DNA of 64,000 nucleotides from an uncultured Roseburia sp. (lineage in GTDB: Bacteria; Bacillota; Clostridia; Lachnospirales; Lachnospiraceae), in assembly GCA_947644305.1 (NCBI GenBank), contig CANRYS010000001.1:62001-126000 (forward strand). The letters are read 5' to 3'. Positions within the stretch are counted from its first letter, which is position 1, and each line of letters begins with the position of its first letter. The notes under the pieces were generated by a model that saw nothing but the letters and a program-made list of their open reading frames with translations, searched no databases and was not told the DNA's origin. Below, piece after piece: positions 25,043-34,312 of this stretch. Position numbers and translations under genes: made by a program.

Positions 25043-26290
25043 TCACCCTTGTTTTATACTTTTGAAAACCTTCCTGGCACCCACGGCGATCATTAGGGAC
25101 ACCACACCGGAAAATAGAACAACCACATATTCAAATCCTTTGCAGATCTGAAACAAAACACCATAGAAGGCATTGCCCAGAGGCTGCGCACACATGGAAA
25201 CGGTAAGGATAACTGCAATCACTTTACCAATTAAATTTTGCGGAGTTTCCGCCTGGATAAAAGACATCATCTGCACCGTCAAAATTGTGGAACATACCAT
25301 AATACCAAAACAGCACAAAGTAATCACAACATAGTTTATGATGCCAGAGGAAAACAGGATCAATGCAGCGCCAATGGGAAACACACATATGGCACATATC
25401 ATAATGAGATTTCCAGATTTTTGGATCGATAGTTTCTTTGCAAAAATACCTGCACAGATTCCCCCTGCCAATCCTCCTGCTCCCAGCGCTCCCTGGGCAA
25501 AACCATATAGTCTGTTTGCCAGCACGGCCTCTAAATTCAATACCTCTGTTACGAGATAGGGCAATGCCACAATCATCATCGCGGACAAAAACAGATTGAT
25601 TCCACAGATCACCACAAGAGTCTTTCCGATCACAGGCTTATCTCTCCGAATAAACCGCACACTTTCTCCAAAATCATTTCTGACTGTTTTCCATATGCCT
25701 CCATCCAGAACCTGCTTTTGGAACGGTATCTTAATAAAAAGTTCCATCACTGCTGAACTGACGAAGCATACCACGCATACCCATAATACTGGTTTCAGTC
25801 CATATACGCTGTACAAAACACCTCCCAGGACGGGACCGAGCAAAGAGGCAAAAGAAGTTATGGTATTGATCAAAGAATTTGCCACCATAAAATGATCCTG
25901 ATCTACCAATGCCGGTATACTTGCCTGCACAGAAGGCTGATACGCACTGGCAATACCATATAGAAGCATCAGTGTAACCGTCAGCAGGACAATGACATTG
26001 ACTCCATTCATAAGCAGAGAACATACTAAGATAACCGCCGCGGTAAAAAAGTCCAATATCACCATAATATTTCTCTTATTCACCCTGTCCGCAACGATGC
26101 CGCCGATGGGTGACAAAAGGATAGCCGGAATAAAAGCACATGCCGTAACCGTTCCGTAAAGCGCCGAAGAACCGGTGAGATTCAACAAATACAGCGGCAA
26201 TGCAAATCTCAATGTGGCGTTGCCAAACAAGGAAATAATCTGCCCAATAAGAACGAGTGTAAAATCTTTTGAAAATAGTTTTTGTTCCAT
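25043..26290 (-). CDS. MFS efflux transporter (MefA/EntS-like)
   Basis: 415 residues, 12 membrane helices. MFS signature GIVADRVNKRNIMVILDF between helices 2 and 3, and start KDFTLVLIGQIISLFGNATL, characteristic of the macrolide-efflux/enterobactin-exporter branch. It lies 19 bp downstream of a TetR gene on the same strand, so the repressor and pump share the operator region at 26985-27026. The substrate is not predictable from sequence. Confidence 0.88.
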   Translation of the reverse strand: MEQKLFSKDFTLVLIGQIISLFGNATLRFALPLYLLNLTGSSALYGTVTACAFIPAILLSPIGGIVADRVNKRNIMVILDFFTAAVILVCSLLMNGVNVIVLLTVTLMLLYGIASAYQPSVQASIPALVDQDHFMVANSLINTITSFASLLGPVLGGVLYSVYGLKPVLWVCVVCFVSSAVMELFIKIPFQKQVLDGGIWKTVRNDFGESVRFIRRDKPVIGKTLVVICGINLFLSAMMIVALPYLVTEVLNLEAVLANRLYGFAQGALGAGGLAGGICAGIFAKKLSIQKSGNLIMICAICVFPIGAALILFSSGIINYVVITLCCFGIMVCSTILTVQMMSFIQAETPQNLIGKVIAVILTVSMCAQPLGNAFYGVLFQICKGFEYVVVLFSGVVSLMIAVGARKVFKSIKQG

Positions 26291-26309
26291 GTACGAATCC
26301 CCCGTTGTT

Positions 26310-26963
26310 TCATTTGTTTTTTTGGTAAATCGATGTCAGCTCCTGCAGCCGTTCTGACATTTCGAGGTCTACTATATCCAGCCCAAACCCCTGCATCATC
26401 TGCCGGAATACCATAATCTTGCGATAAGATTCCTCCTCCGAATCATCAAATATCATTGGGTTCATCCAGACATTTGCCACAAGCAGGATCATCTCTGCCA
26501 ACTGCTCCGGATAATCGGTCAGAATAGAACCATCTGAAATCCCTTCCTTGATAATTGGCAAAAGATAGTTTGGCGCCACCTCTTCTATCGTTTCATGCAA
26601 CAGGCTAAAAAGCAACCTTGGATTATTATGAAAATTCGGAACCACGGTAAAGATATCATTTTGCACAGGCCGGTTGATCGATTCTTTAAAAATGGTTTTC
26701 AGCTTTTCTTTTCCACACAAATCAGAACGATCGCGAATGGCCGCAAGCATTTGGTTGGACTCTGCCGTCATTCTGTCAGAAACGGCAATTAAAATATCTT
26801 CTTTAGACTTAAAATGATGATAAATAGCACCTTTGCTAAGCCCACCTAATTGGTCGATGATATCCTGAATGGACGTTCGTTCATAGCCTTTCTCCATAAA
26901 CAGACGATAGGCAGCGTCCAATATCAATTGAACCGTCTCTTCTGGATGCTTATTTCTTGCCAC
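26310..26963 (-). CDS. TetR-family repressor of the MFS pump
   Basis: 217 residues. The N-terminal TetR helix-turn-helix reads AAYRLFMEKGYERTSIQDI and GLSKGAIYHHFKSKEDILIA. The C-terminal ligand domain is divergent. It is first gene of the operon with the downstream pump. Two matching 15-bp palindromes upstream are the likely binding sites, giving autoregulation. Confidence 0.92.
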   Translation of the reverse strand: MARNKHPEETVQLILDAAYRLFMEKGYERTSIQDIIDQLGGLSKGAIYHHFKSKEDILIAVSDRMTAESNQMLAAIRDRSDLCGKEKLKTIFKESINRPVQNDIFTVVPNFHNNPRLLFSLLHETIEEVAPNYLLPIIKEGISDGSILTDYPEQLAEMILLVANVWMNPMIFDDSEEESYRKIMVFRQMMQGFGLDIVDLEMSERLQELTSIYQKNK

Positions 26964-26984
26964 TGCTTTTCCACCTCACCTTTA

Positions 26985-27026
26985 CATACTGTTAGTATGT
27001 ATTTATGTTATCATACCAACAGTATG
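26985..27026. promoter_or_regulatory. Tandem palindromic operators for the TetR regulator
   Basis: CATACTGTTAGTATG (26985-26999) and CATACCAACAGTATG (27012-27026) each have CATAC/GTATG arms and lie 27 bp apart, immediately upstream of the TetR gene. Confidence 0.75.
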
Positions 27027-27181
27027 TTTGTCAAGGGTACATTATTTCTGAAAAACGTGTCACAGAAAATGGGGTATGGCCAGATCCACAATTATTGTTG
27101 TATTGTATATAAGATTATGATATAGTTTAATAGCGAAAAGAAGCAGTAAATACCTTTACAAATGAAAAATCGGAGGAAATT

Positions 27182-28093
27182 ATGAGAAAATTTATTTTGA
27201 TATGCACTTTGTGTACGATTCTACTGGTCGGATGTATGGAGAAAGGGTCCGAACATACAACGCCAGTTACAAAAAGCGCAGTTAGTATTGAAACCAATGA
27301 CGAACGGGGCACAAAAGCGGAGCCAACAAATAAGGCCGCTTCTAAAGAGATCAGCAGGGATCCTGCTGAAATACGGAAACTAAAGTATGATACAGCGAAA
27401 GAGTTAATTAAAAAACAGCAATATAATGAAGCTTATGATATATTAAAATCACTATGTGCTCATGTAAACAAATTTCCTGACTTATTCAGCCTGATTAAAA
27501 AAGTTTTATTATCTGAATTAAAAAAACAGAAAAAATGGACAGATGACGAAAACAAAGATCGAATTATAGTATCAGGTAATACAGTCAAGGTTAAAATACA
27601 TTACACTTCAAAAAACAGGAAGGGAAAAGTTGCAAATTACACTGGAAAAATAAGCAAAAAACGATGTACAACAAGCAAGATTGCTGTTGTACACAACGGT
27701 AAGGTGGATTATATTCTTTCGGCCGGTATATTCAGCGGATGTATATACTATGAAATTTATGATGCACGTGAAGGTAACAATATACGCTTATATAGCAAAC
27801 AAGGTTTAGCAGATTATAAAGAAGCTGTGAAACAATATAAAGAAAATTTAGAAAAAGAGAAAGAAGAGGAAAAAAGTTCTCAAGAAGAAGAAAGTTTTCA
27901 AGAAAGCATAGAAAAGCCCAACCCTCAAATCGGCATGACAGCTAGCGAAGTAGAGGCTTCCTCCTGGGGCAAACCAGTGAGAAAGAATATCACTGAATAT
28001 CCATGGGGAAAACGAGAGCAGTGGGTATATTCTATTCATAAATATATTTATTTTGAAAACGGCAGAGTCACTTCAATTCAATGGACTGAATAA
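27182..28093 (+). CDS. Lipoprotein of unknown function
   Basis: 303 residues. Signal peptide with lipobox ILLVGC (Cys near residue 18), so it should be membrane-anchored on the outer face. A helical segment (about 60-120) with LIKKQQYNEAYDILKSL resembles one TPR pair. A Glu-rich spacer precedes a C-terminal block, IGMTASEVEASSWGKPV, like the SmpA/BamE-type recognition fold. GGAGG lies upstream of ATG 27182. The next gene begins 14 bp later. Confidence 0.8.
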   Translation: MRKFILICTLCTILLVGCMEKGSEHTTPVTKSAVSIETNDERGTKAEPTNKAASKEISRDPAEIRKLKYDTAKELIKKQQYNEAYDILKSLCAHVNKFPDLFSLIKKVLLSELKKQKKWTDDENKDRIIVSGNTVKVKIHYTSKNRKGKVANYTGKISKKRCTTSKIAVVHNGKVDYILSAGIFSGCIYYEIYDAREGNNIRLYSKQGLADYKEAVKQYKENLEKEKEEEKSSQEEESFQESIEKPNPQIGMTASEVEASSWGKPVRKNITEYPWGKREQWVYSIHKYIYFENGRVTSIQWTE

Positions 28094-28106
28094 CTACTAA
28101 AATGCA

Positions 28107-28676
28107 ATGAATACAGAAATTATCAAGAGCAGCCGCAGAACGATAGAACTTCAAATATGCACTGACGGACACATCCGGGTACGCGCTCCTTTTTATATGA
28201 CGGATGCAGAAATCGCAGATTTTCTAAATAAGAAATCCGAATGGATCGCCAGACACCAAACCCGGATGAAAGAGAGACAGCAAAAGAAAGCCCAGGAACC
28301 CCCAGTTCAACAGCTTAGCCCACAGGATATCCGCGCTCTGGCAGATCAGGCAATAAAAGTAATTCCAGACAAAGTGCGCTTTTTTGCCGAAAAGATCGGT
28401 GTGAATTACGGACGGGTCACCATCCGCAACCAGAAAACCAGGTGGGGAAGCTGTAGCGCGAAGGGAAACCTGAATTTTAACTGCCTGTTGATGCTGGCGC
28501 CGGAAAATGTTCTGGATTATGTGGTAATTCACGAATTATGCCACCGGAAAGAAATGAACCACTCCCCAAAATTCTGGTCAGAAGTGGCAAAAATCATGCC
28601 GGATTATAAGAATAGTAAGATCTGGCTGAAAGAAAATGGAGAAGATATCATAAGAAGGATGCTAGGGTGTGTCTGA
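28107..28676 (+). CDS. YgjP-like M48/SprT-type metallopeptidase (DUF45)
   Basis: 189 residues. TRWGSCSAKGNLNFNCLL and zinc motif YVVIHELCHRKEMNHSPKFW are diagnostic of the YgjP/WLM group. The reaction is peptide hydrolysis by zinc; the physiological substrate is unknown. The last three codons (GCV) and the stop come from an inverted-repeat element inserted at 28663, so the native C-terminus was probably replaced. It likely shares a transcript with the lipoprotein. Confidence 0.85.
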   Translation: MNTEIIKSSRRTIELQICTDGHIRVRAPFYMTDAEIADFLNKKSEWIARHQTRMKERQQKKAQEPPVQQLSPQDIRALADQAIKVIPDKVRFFAEKIGVNYGRVTIRNQKTRWGSCSAKGNLNFNCLLMLAPENVLDYVVIHELCHRKEMNHSPKFWSEVAKIMPDYKNSKIWLKENGEDIIRRMLGCV

Positions 28677-28730
28677 AAACTGCAAATTGGGGCGTGCAGA
28701 ATGTAGGAATGAGTTTTCAGACACGCCCTA
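28663..28730. mobile_element. 68-bp miniature inverted-repeat element
   Basis: TAGGGTGTGTCTGAAAACT (28663-28681) and AGTTTTCAGACACGCCCTA (28712-28730) pair over 19 bp with one mismatch. Both outer edges read CTAG, which could be a target duplication. It looks like a collapsed IS or MITE. It interrupts the 3' ends of two converging genes. Confidence 0.6.
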
Positions 28731-28855
28731 GAATAATTTGTAAATTCTCCCTTTTCCAGCACTTTTGCTTTATCTCCCATCTTTTCAAACATATCGGTTT
28801 GATTTTTTATGGATATTTTCTGTACATATTCCCATAAAGTGTTGTATTTACTCAT
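28731..28855 (-). pseudogene. Internally deleted small-protein gene
   Basis: The frame from ATG 28855 reads MSKYNTLWEYVQKISIKNQ then TDMFEKMG. As I remember it, this looks like the first and last parts of a roughly 70-residue conserved protein (MSKY.PLWEYVQK start) joined by loss of the middle. The reading frame then runs into the inverted-repeat element. Assignment rests on memory of that family and is tentative. Confidence 0.4.
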
Positions 28856-28955
28856 TGGGGTTCTCAATTTATGAAAATTATATCATCCTGTTTACGAAAA
28901 CAAAACGAGCTCTGGCACCAAATTAAAGTATGCCAAAGTGTTAAATTTATTCTAA

Positions 28956-31900
28956 CTATTCTTCTTTCCTGATCTCTATCATCCAGTCTGGAATACCTGG
29001 ATATTTTTTACGCAGCGATTCCAGCGTATTTTCACCTTCAATTATATAACAAGGATCACATATTTTGTTTCGTTCCAGCCAGGTCATTACCAAAAGGCCT
29101 TCCAAATCTTCTAGATGTGACCACCAGTCTATAACCCCGCTGAAATCTTCCGTCTTTGACGAACTGGATATCAGATCGTCTGCACTCTGCCAGTCATCTT
29201 CATATTCCGCAAGGTACAGCGCCATATTTGTGATCGCGAAAGCATTCTTGTCCTCCCATACTGACAGCAATATTTCCTTAAACTCACCCAATGGATAAAT
29301 TTTTGTCTCACGGCGCCGGATCATATAACATAGATATATACCTCCTTTCTGGCAGCACAGCTGATGTGCCTGGGCAAATCTTTTTTCTGCTTGTTCAAAA
29401 TCATGTTGTAAATAAAAGATGTAGCCAAGGTCTTCCAAGCTTTCTGCATATGCAGGCACGCTCTCTTCAACCCCAGCATACCGGCTGTCTCTCACCAAAC
29501 TCTCCAGTCTTTCCATTGTAATTTCTGCAGCCTTCGCTTCCTGTTTCAGTGCAAGATTTATTAGACCTCCCGCGTATACATACAAAAACTTTACGTTCCC
29601 GGCATATCGGCTATCTTTTGCAAGCTCCTCTAGCTTATTTACTGTAACTTCTGCTTCCTCCACCCTTTGATCTGCTGCAAGGTTAATCAAACTGTCTGCA
29701 TACTCAAGTACGATTTCTATATTCTCTGCATACCGGCTGTCTCCTGCCAGTTTCTCCAGTCTTTTTACCGTAATCTCTGCTTTCTTTACTTCCTGTCTCG
29801 CTGCGAGATTAACCAGACCTTTCGCATATACAAGCACGATTTTTTCATTTCCCGCATACCGGCTGTCACCTACTAGTTTACTCAATCTTTCTATTGTAAT
29901 CTCTGCTTTCTTTACTTCCTGATCAAACGTGAGATTCACAAGACCTTTCGCATACTCAATCACAATTTCAATATTCCCTGCATACCGGCTGTCTCTAACC
30001 AGACCCTCCAGCTTTTCCACTGTATTCTCTGCTTCTTTTGCTTCCTGCTTCTCTGCAAGATTAACCAGACCTTTCGCATACCTTTGCACAATTTCTTCAT
30101 TTCCCGCATATTGGCCCTTCAACACCAGCTTTTCCATATGTTCTAATGTTATCTTCGCATATTCTTTCTTCTGCACAGCTGTTAAATTTAATAATAACCC
30201 CGCATAAAGCTCTGGCATTTCCCTTATCAAAATTTCATTTATCAGCACTTTTAATCCATCCGAAAACAAATGTGCGTATTTATCCACATCTGCATAATCC
30301 TGAATGCTCCGAAATAGAAATAACAGATACTTTTTACTTGTATGAAAAACCTCAATCATCTTTTCAGCTTCAAAGGCACTTTGCAGATATTCCAGAACAA
30401 ACAGCTCCCCGATCAGATCAGGTTCCAACGGTGAGAGGATGCCATCCCATTCAAATTTCTCATTGACACTCAGAAATAGCTGATCCAGCTTGTCCCGTGT
30501 CATACAGAATTCTTTTACAACTGTCAGATCCTTCTGTAAGTACTCTGGCAGGGGATCCTTGATCTTCCATCCTCCTGTGGCAGTTGCATAGATGAGCAGC
30601 CTTTCCACTGACCTATATACATTTTTATCACCCTCACAAAAAACGGTCTCCCAATGCTTTTTATATCTGTGGATGATCCTTAAAAGCAGTTCCGGTATAT
30701 CCCATCTGTGATGTTTCTCCTCCGGATCCCAGGCATCCACGATAAAGAGCAGGATCAGGGGACGAGGGCGGCAGATCCCCTTATCGTTCTTTTCTATTTT
30801 TTTACAGTATTCCAGGATCTGCTCCTTATCGTCTTCTGACAAAATTTTTTGTTTTACCTTTGCGAAATCTTCGATGATTTGTTTCAAAGCCTCATCTGGC
30901 AATACAGGCAATTCTAAAAAAGCTGAGTCTTTATCATCAGTATAGAGCATGGATCGGATATCGTCATTGGAGTGAACTGCCAGCAGCCGCTCATACCACA
31001 TGGGATTTGTTACGATCTTTTCCTGAATACCGTCAGCGCCTCTATTTTTTCCAACCCCCTCCCGCTCCAATAATACGATACGCATTTTAGAAGGGCATTC
31101 CCCGGTGTTTAATGAAACAAGCCACTCTCCGATCAGACCGGCATAGTCGCCGGCATAATCTATAACTACCAGCAGATTGACCGGATATTTCCACTCACAA
31201 AGCCTGATAATTTTTTCCAGATCTATTCTATTCTGGAGAAACAGGCATTTCCAGTTGGGATTAGCAGACAGACCTTTTACATACTCGTAAAGAAATTTAC
31301 TTTTTCCGGCACCCGCGGGTCCATTGACAGCAGTAAAAAGTACAGGTTCCTTACGATCTAAAAATCCGTCTAAAAATGCGGTTTCTTTCTCTCTTCCGTA
31401 AAATCCGATGTTCGGATCACGATAACTAAATAACGAATTTATTGGCTGGGGTAAACGCATTTGATCCACAATCCTGGCAAAAGAACTTTGGTATTCCAAA
31501 GACGCAAGGAGTTTTTTATATTGCCCTGTAAAAGTCTGTGTCTGATCTTCAATCATTTCTTTTACATCATGTTCCCAGGTATCCAGCCGGACACATATTT
31601 GATCGGTGACCTGATTGAAAGGCAGCCAATCAGAAGGATTCTGCTGCCCGCACAAAAAATCCCTTGTCTGGATCAATATTTTGTCCATAAGCCTGTCCAC
31701 CTGCCGCTGACTTGACACCGTATCCGCTTTGGCGCTGCAATAAGCACGGACATATGCCTGCTTGCGCACAGCCTCCCGAAGTTCTCTGTGGGGTGATAGA
31801 AAAGCAGCTGCTATCCTGCCCAGAAGATTATCGTCGATGTACTCTATCAGTCCGGTCCAGTCAAATTCTTCCTGCCGGGAAAGATTTTTAAACACATTTC

Positions 31901-32030
31901 GTTTATATTCCTCTTCCAGTTCCCTGACGCTATGTATAAATTCAGCAGTCTTGTATTTTTTCTTTATAAACTTACCAGCTGCTTCGATCAGCGGTTCAGA
32001 AAAAGGGATCTCTGCCAGTTCTGCGATCAT
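28956..32030 (-). CDS. STAND-type NTPase with 42-residue repeats (candidate defence protein)
   Basis: 1024 residues from ATG 32030 (AAGGAGG upstream). N-terminal helical domain of about 210 residues of unknown type. The NTPase core has GFYGREKETAFLDGF, Walker A NGPAGAGKSKFLYEY, Walker B LLVVIDYAGDYA and a winged-helix-like region. From about residue 640, five repeats of 42 residues each follow (core SRYAGNxEIVxxYAKGLVNL). A TPR-like pair and a C-terminal 130-residue domain end the protein. STAND ATPases with repeat sensors include Avs and other anti-phage or signalling proteins. It stands alone, between a decayed gene and a MATE pump. Confidence 0.8.
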   Translation of the reverse strand: MIAELAEIPFSEPLIEAAGKFIKKKYKTAEFIHSVRELEEEYKRNVFKNLSRQEEFDWTGLIEYIDDNLLGRIAAAFLSPHRELREAVRKQAYVRAYCSAKADTVSSQRQVDRLMDKILIQTRDFLCGQQNPSDWLPFNQVTDQICVRLDTWEHDVKEMIEDQTQTFTGQYKKLLASLEYQSSFARIVDQMRLPQPINSLFSYRDPNIGFYGREKETAFLDGFLDRKEPVLFTAVNGPAGAGKSKFLYEYVKGLSANPNWKCLFLQNRIDLEKIIRLCEWKYPVNLLVVIDYAGDYAGLIGEWLVSLNTGECPSKMRIVLLEREGVGKNRGADGIQEKIVTNPMWYERLLAVHSNDDIRSMLYTDDKDSAFLELPVLPDEALKQIIEDFAKVKQKILSEDDKEQILEYCKKIEKNDKGICRPRPLILLFIVDAWDPEEKHHRWDIPELLLRIIHRYKKHWETVFCEGDKNVYRSVERLLIYATATGGWKIKDPLPEYLQKDLTVVKEFCMTRDKLDQLFLSVNEKFEWDGILSPLEPDLIGELFVLEYLQSAFEAEKMIEVFHTSKKYLLFLFRSIQDYADVDKYAHLFSDGLKVLINEILIREMPELYAGLLLNLTAVQKKEYAKITLEHMEKLVLKGQYAGNEEIVQRYAKGLVNLAEKQEAKEAENTVEKLEGLVRDSRYAGNIEIVIEYAKGLVNLTFDQEVKKAEITIERLSKLVGDSRYAGNEKIVLVYAKGLVNLAARQEVKKAEITVKRLEKLAGDSRYAENIEIVLEYADSLINLAADQRVEEAEVTVNKLEELAKDSRYAGNVKFLYVYAGGLINLALKQEAKAAEITMERLESLVRDSRYAGVEESVPAYAESLEDLGYIFYLQHDFEQAEKRFAQAHQLCCQKGGIYLCYMIRRRETKIYPLGEFKEILLSVWEDKNAFAITNMALYLAEYEDDWQSADDLISSSSKTEDFSGVIDWWSHLEDLEGLLVMTWLERNKICDPCYIIEGENTLESLRKKYPGIPDWMIEIRKEE
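29476..30113. repeat. 126-bp tandem repeat inside the STAND gene
   Basis: The motif GCATACCGGCTGTC or a close variant recurs at exactly 126-bp steps from about 29476 to 30105, matching the 42-residue protein repeat. Near-identical units indicate recent duplication or gene conversion. Confidence 0.9.
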
Positions 32031-32158
32031 ATCTTCTTCCTCCTTCAAACAATACTTTTATTATACAGCAAATCCCCTTATCTGTCATCTTTTTCCAGCC
32101 ATAAACGTCTTGTTTCGCTAAAAAAGCTTCGGATTTCTCCAAAGCCCTTTGCCTTTTT

Positions 32159-33499
32159 TTATTCATTGTTGTCAGATTTTATATCTTGGATATACATAAA
32201 TATGCAGATTATCGTTAAAATTGTTTCAACAACGGGCTGAGCCGCGATCACACCATCCAGTTGCCAAAAATAATTCAAAATGATCACTCCCGGAATAAAC
32301 AGTACCGCATTTCTAAGAACCGTAATGATTAGAGATTTTATTGCCTTTCCTAATGCCTGAAAATAACTCGTCATCATATTAATAACACCAAGCATAGGAG
32401 CTGACAGGCAGAGGATTTTCAAAAAGTATGCCGTTTGTTCAATCAAAGCACCATCCTGTAAGAACATAGTGGCAAGCGGCTTGCCAAAAAGTACAAAGAC
32501 TGCAGTAAATACCGCGCCCATGAGAACTCCATACAACGCAGTATACTTCACTATATCAGACATTTTCTTTCTCTTATTTCCCCCATAGTAATATCCCACT
32601 AAAGGAGCAACGCCCTGCGATAATCCCACTGACAACAAAATCGGAATCATATTAAGTTTATATGCGATTCCATAAGAAGCTACTGCATCCGATCCGTAAA
32701 TACTTATATAGTTGTTAAGCACAATATTGGAAACGCTCATAAGCACTGTAATGAGAGCGCCAGGAATACCGATACTTATGACATTACGAACGATCTCTGC
32801 CTTTGGTGAAAAACGTTTCGGATTCAATGGCACCAATTGATTTCCTTTATATTCTTCACGGATCATACAGACAATATAATATATCGTCGCACATACAAAT
32901 CCTAAAGATGTTGCAAGGGCAGCTCCTGCTGTTCCCCATCCAAAGATAACGATAAAAACATAATCCAATACCATATTTATTACATTTCCGAGCACCAGTC
33001 CGATGGTACTCTCTTTGATCAGACCAACCGATCGGAATAGATGAACAAATCCGTTTGCCAGCATAATAAAAGGAGCGCCTATAAAGATCCATTTCAGATA
33101 ATCACAGGTATAAGCAATATTATCTGCATCTGCTCCAGATATTTTTGCCAATGGCTGCAAAAATGCCAGTCCCAGGACAAGCGTAATAACGCCTGCAATT
33201 GCCATGGCATATACGCAAAAATTCATGGTTGTGCCAGATTCTTCTTTCTTTTTTTCTCCCAATAATCTGGCAATTACACTGCTGCCTCCCATTCCAAAAA
33301 TACAGGCAATCGACATAATGATCAGCAGGATAGGCGCACACAATGTTACTGCTGCAATCGTTGCGGGTTCTTTTGTCAAAGAAACAAAAAAGGTATCAGC
33401 AATATTATAAATAAGTGTTGTAAGCTGTCCCAGCATAGCAGGTAATCCAACTCTCATTATTGCTTTGGATATATTTTTTTCTTCAAAAACCGATGTCAT
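32159..33499 (-). CDS. MATE-family multidrug efflux pump
   Basis: 446 residues from ATG 33499, preceded by AAGGGGAGG. Twelve membrane helices. The N-terminus ISKAIMRVGLPAMLGQLTTL and MGGSSVIARLLGEKKKE are typical of the DinF/MepA branch. It exports cationic or other drugs by Na+ or H+ antiport. A Crp-family regulator is divergently transcribed 90 bp away and probably controls it. Confidence 0.92.
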   Translation of the reverse strand: MTSVFEEKNISKAIMRVGLPAMLGQLTTLIYNIADTFFVSLTKEPATIAAVTLCAPILLIIMSIACIFGMGGSSVIARLLGEKKKEESGTTMNFCVYAMAIAGVITLVLGLAFLQPLAKISGADADNIAYTCDYLKWIFIGAPFIMLANGFVHLFRSVGLIKESTIGLVLGNVINMVLDYVFIVIFGWGTAGAALATSLGFVCATIYYIVCMIREEYKGNQLVPLNPKRFSPKAEIVRNVISIGIPGALITVLMSVSNIVLNNYISIYGSDAVASYGIAYKLNMIPILLSVGLSQGVAPLVGYYYGGNKRKKMSDIVKYTALYGVLMGAVFTAVFVLFGKPLATMFLQDGALIEQTAYFLKILCLSAPMLGVINMMTSYFQALGKAIKSLIITVLRNAVLFIPGVIILNYFWQLDGVIAAQPVVETILTIICIFMYIQDIKSDNNE

Positions 33500-33557
33500 A
33501 TTTTCTTTTCCTCCCCTTGTAATATATCTCATTTTATTTTAAAATAAATGAAAAAAA

Positions 33558-33573
33558 CAAGACATATGTCCTG
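33558..33573. promoter_or_regulatory. Palindrome between MATE and Crp-family genes
   Basis: CAAGACATATGTCCTG is palindromic except for one base pair, with a perfect 10-bp centre. It sits 17 bp before the regulator ATG in the divergent promoter region and is a candidate operator. Confidence 0.45.
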
Positions 33574-33589
33574 TTGGAAGGAAGGTTTT

Positions 33590-34210
33590 ATGGAAAGAAT
33601 ATATGATAAAAAGAAAATTGCAGGCTGTATCGCTAAAAATAAATACCATGCAGTTCTAGACTTATTGGATATCGATTTTTATTTAATAAAATATGAAAAA
33701 GGCGAATTGGTGAGTTCACCTTTTCAAAAGGAATCTTTATTCCAGATCGTGGAACAAGGTTCTATAAACATCTACTTCATTCGTGATGATGGTACACGCT
33801 ATTCCTTGTCAAACGGAACTGCAGGTTATTTTCTCGGAGACATGGATATTTTTTATCCCAAAAGCAGCAGCATTTATGCGGAAGCAGCTGAAAACCTGAC
33901 CTGTATTTCATTTTCTATTGATAAACACAGAGAGAGGCTGCTCGCTGATAACAAATTTCTGCTGCTTATTTGTCATAGTCTTTCAGCCAAAATCGGAGCA
34001 ATGACTACCATTGATGCCGCTCCTGCTTCCCTTACCGAACGGGTTTTGTCCTATATGAAGTATAAATGCGAAAATGAGACCTTAAAAGGAATAGAGCAGG
34101 CTGCTTTTCATCTTCACTGCAGTGCAAGACAGCTTCAAAGAATTCTGAATCAAAGTGAAACCGCCGGATTAGTTAAAAAACTGGGGAAGGGGACATACAA
34201 GCTGATATAA
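33590..34210 (+). CDS. Crp/Fnr-family regulator
   Basis: 206 residues from ATG 33590 (GGAAGG 7 nt upstream). An N-terminal cyclic-nucleotide-binding-like barrel (SLFQIVEQGSINIYFIRDDG, YFLGDMDIFYP) precedes a C-terminal winged helix (AAFHLHCSARQLQRILNQSE). The canonical cAMP phosphate-binding RxS motif is absent, so the effector is different or none. The divergent position suggests control of the MATE gene. Confidence 0.88.
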   Translation: MERIYDKKKIAGCIAKNKYHAVLDLLDIDFYLIKYEKGELVSSPFQKESLFQIVEQGSINIYFIRDDGTRYSLSNGTAGYFLGDMDIFYPKSSSIYAEAAENLTCISFSIDKHRERLLADNKFLLLICHSLSAKIGAMTTIDAAPASLTERVLSYMKYKCENETLKGIEQAAFHLHCSARQLQRILNQSETAGLVKKLGKGTYKLI

Positions 34211-34312
34211 AGTAGAATGATACTGTAAGAATCTCCCTCACTTTCAGTTAGAAGGTCAACTATACACACACAAACACACATTCTTATCACTTATTTACAG
34301 GAGGAATTACCG

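Noticed and set aside
29476-30113. Regular repeats considered as a CRISPR-like array
   Set aside because: The period of 126 bp is in frame and encodes 42-residue protein repeats; there are no unique spacers.
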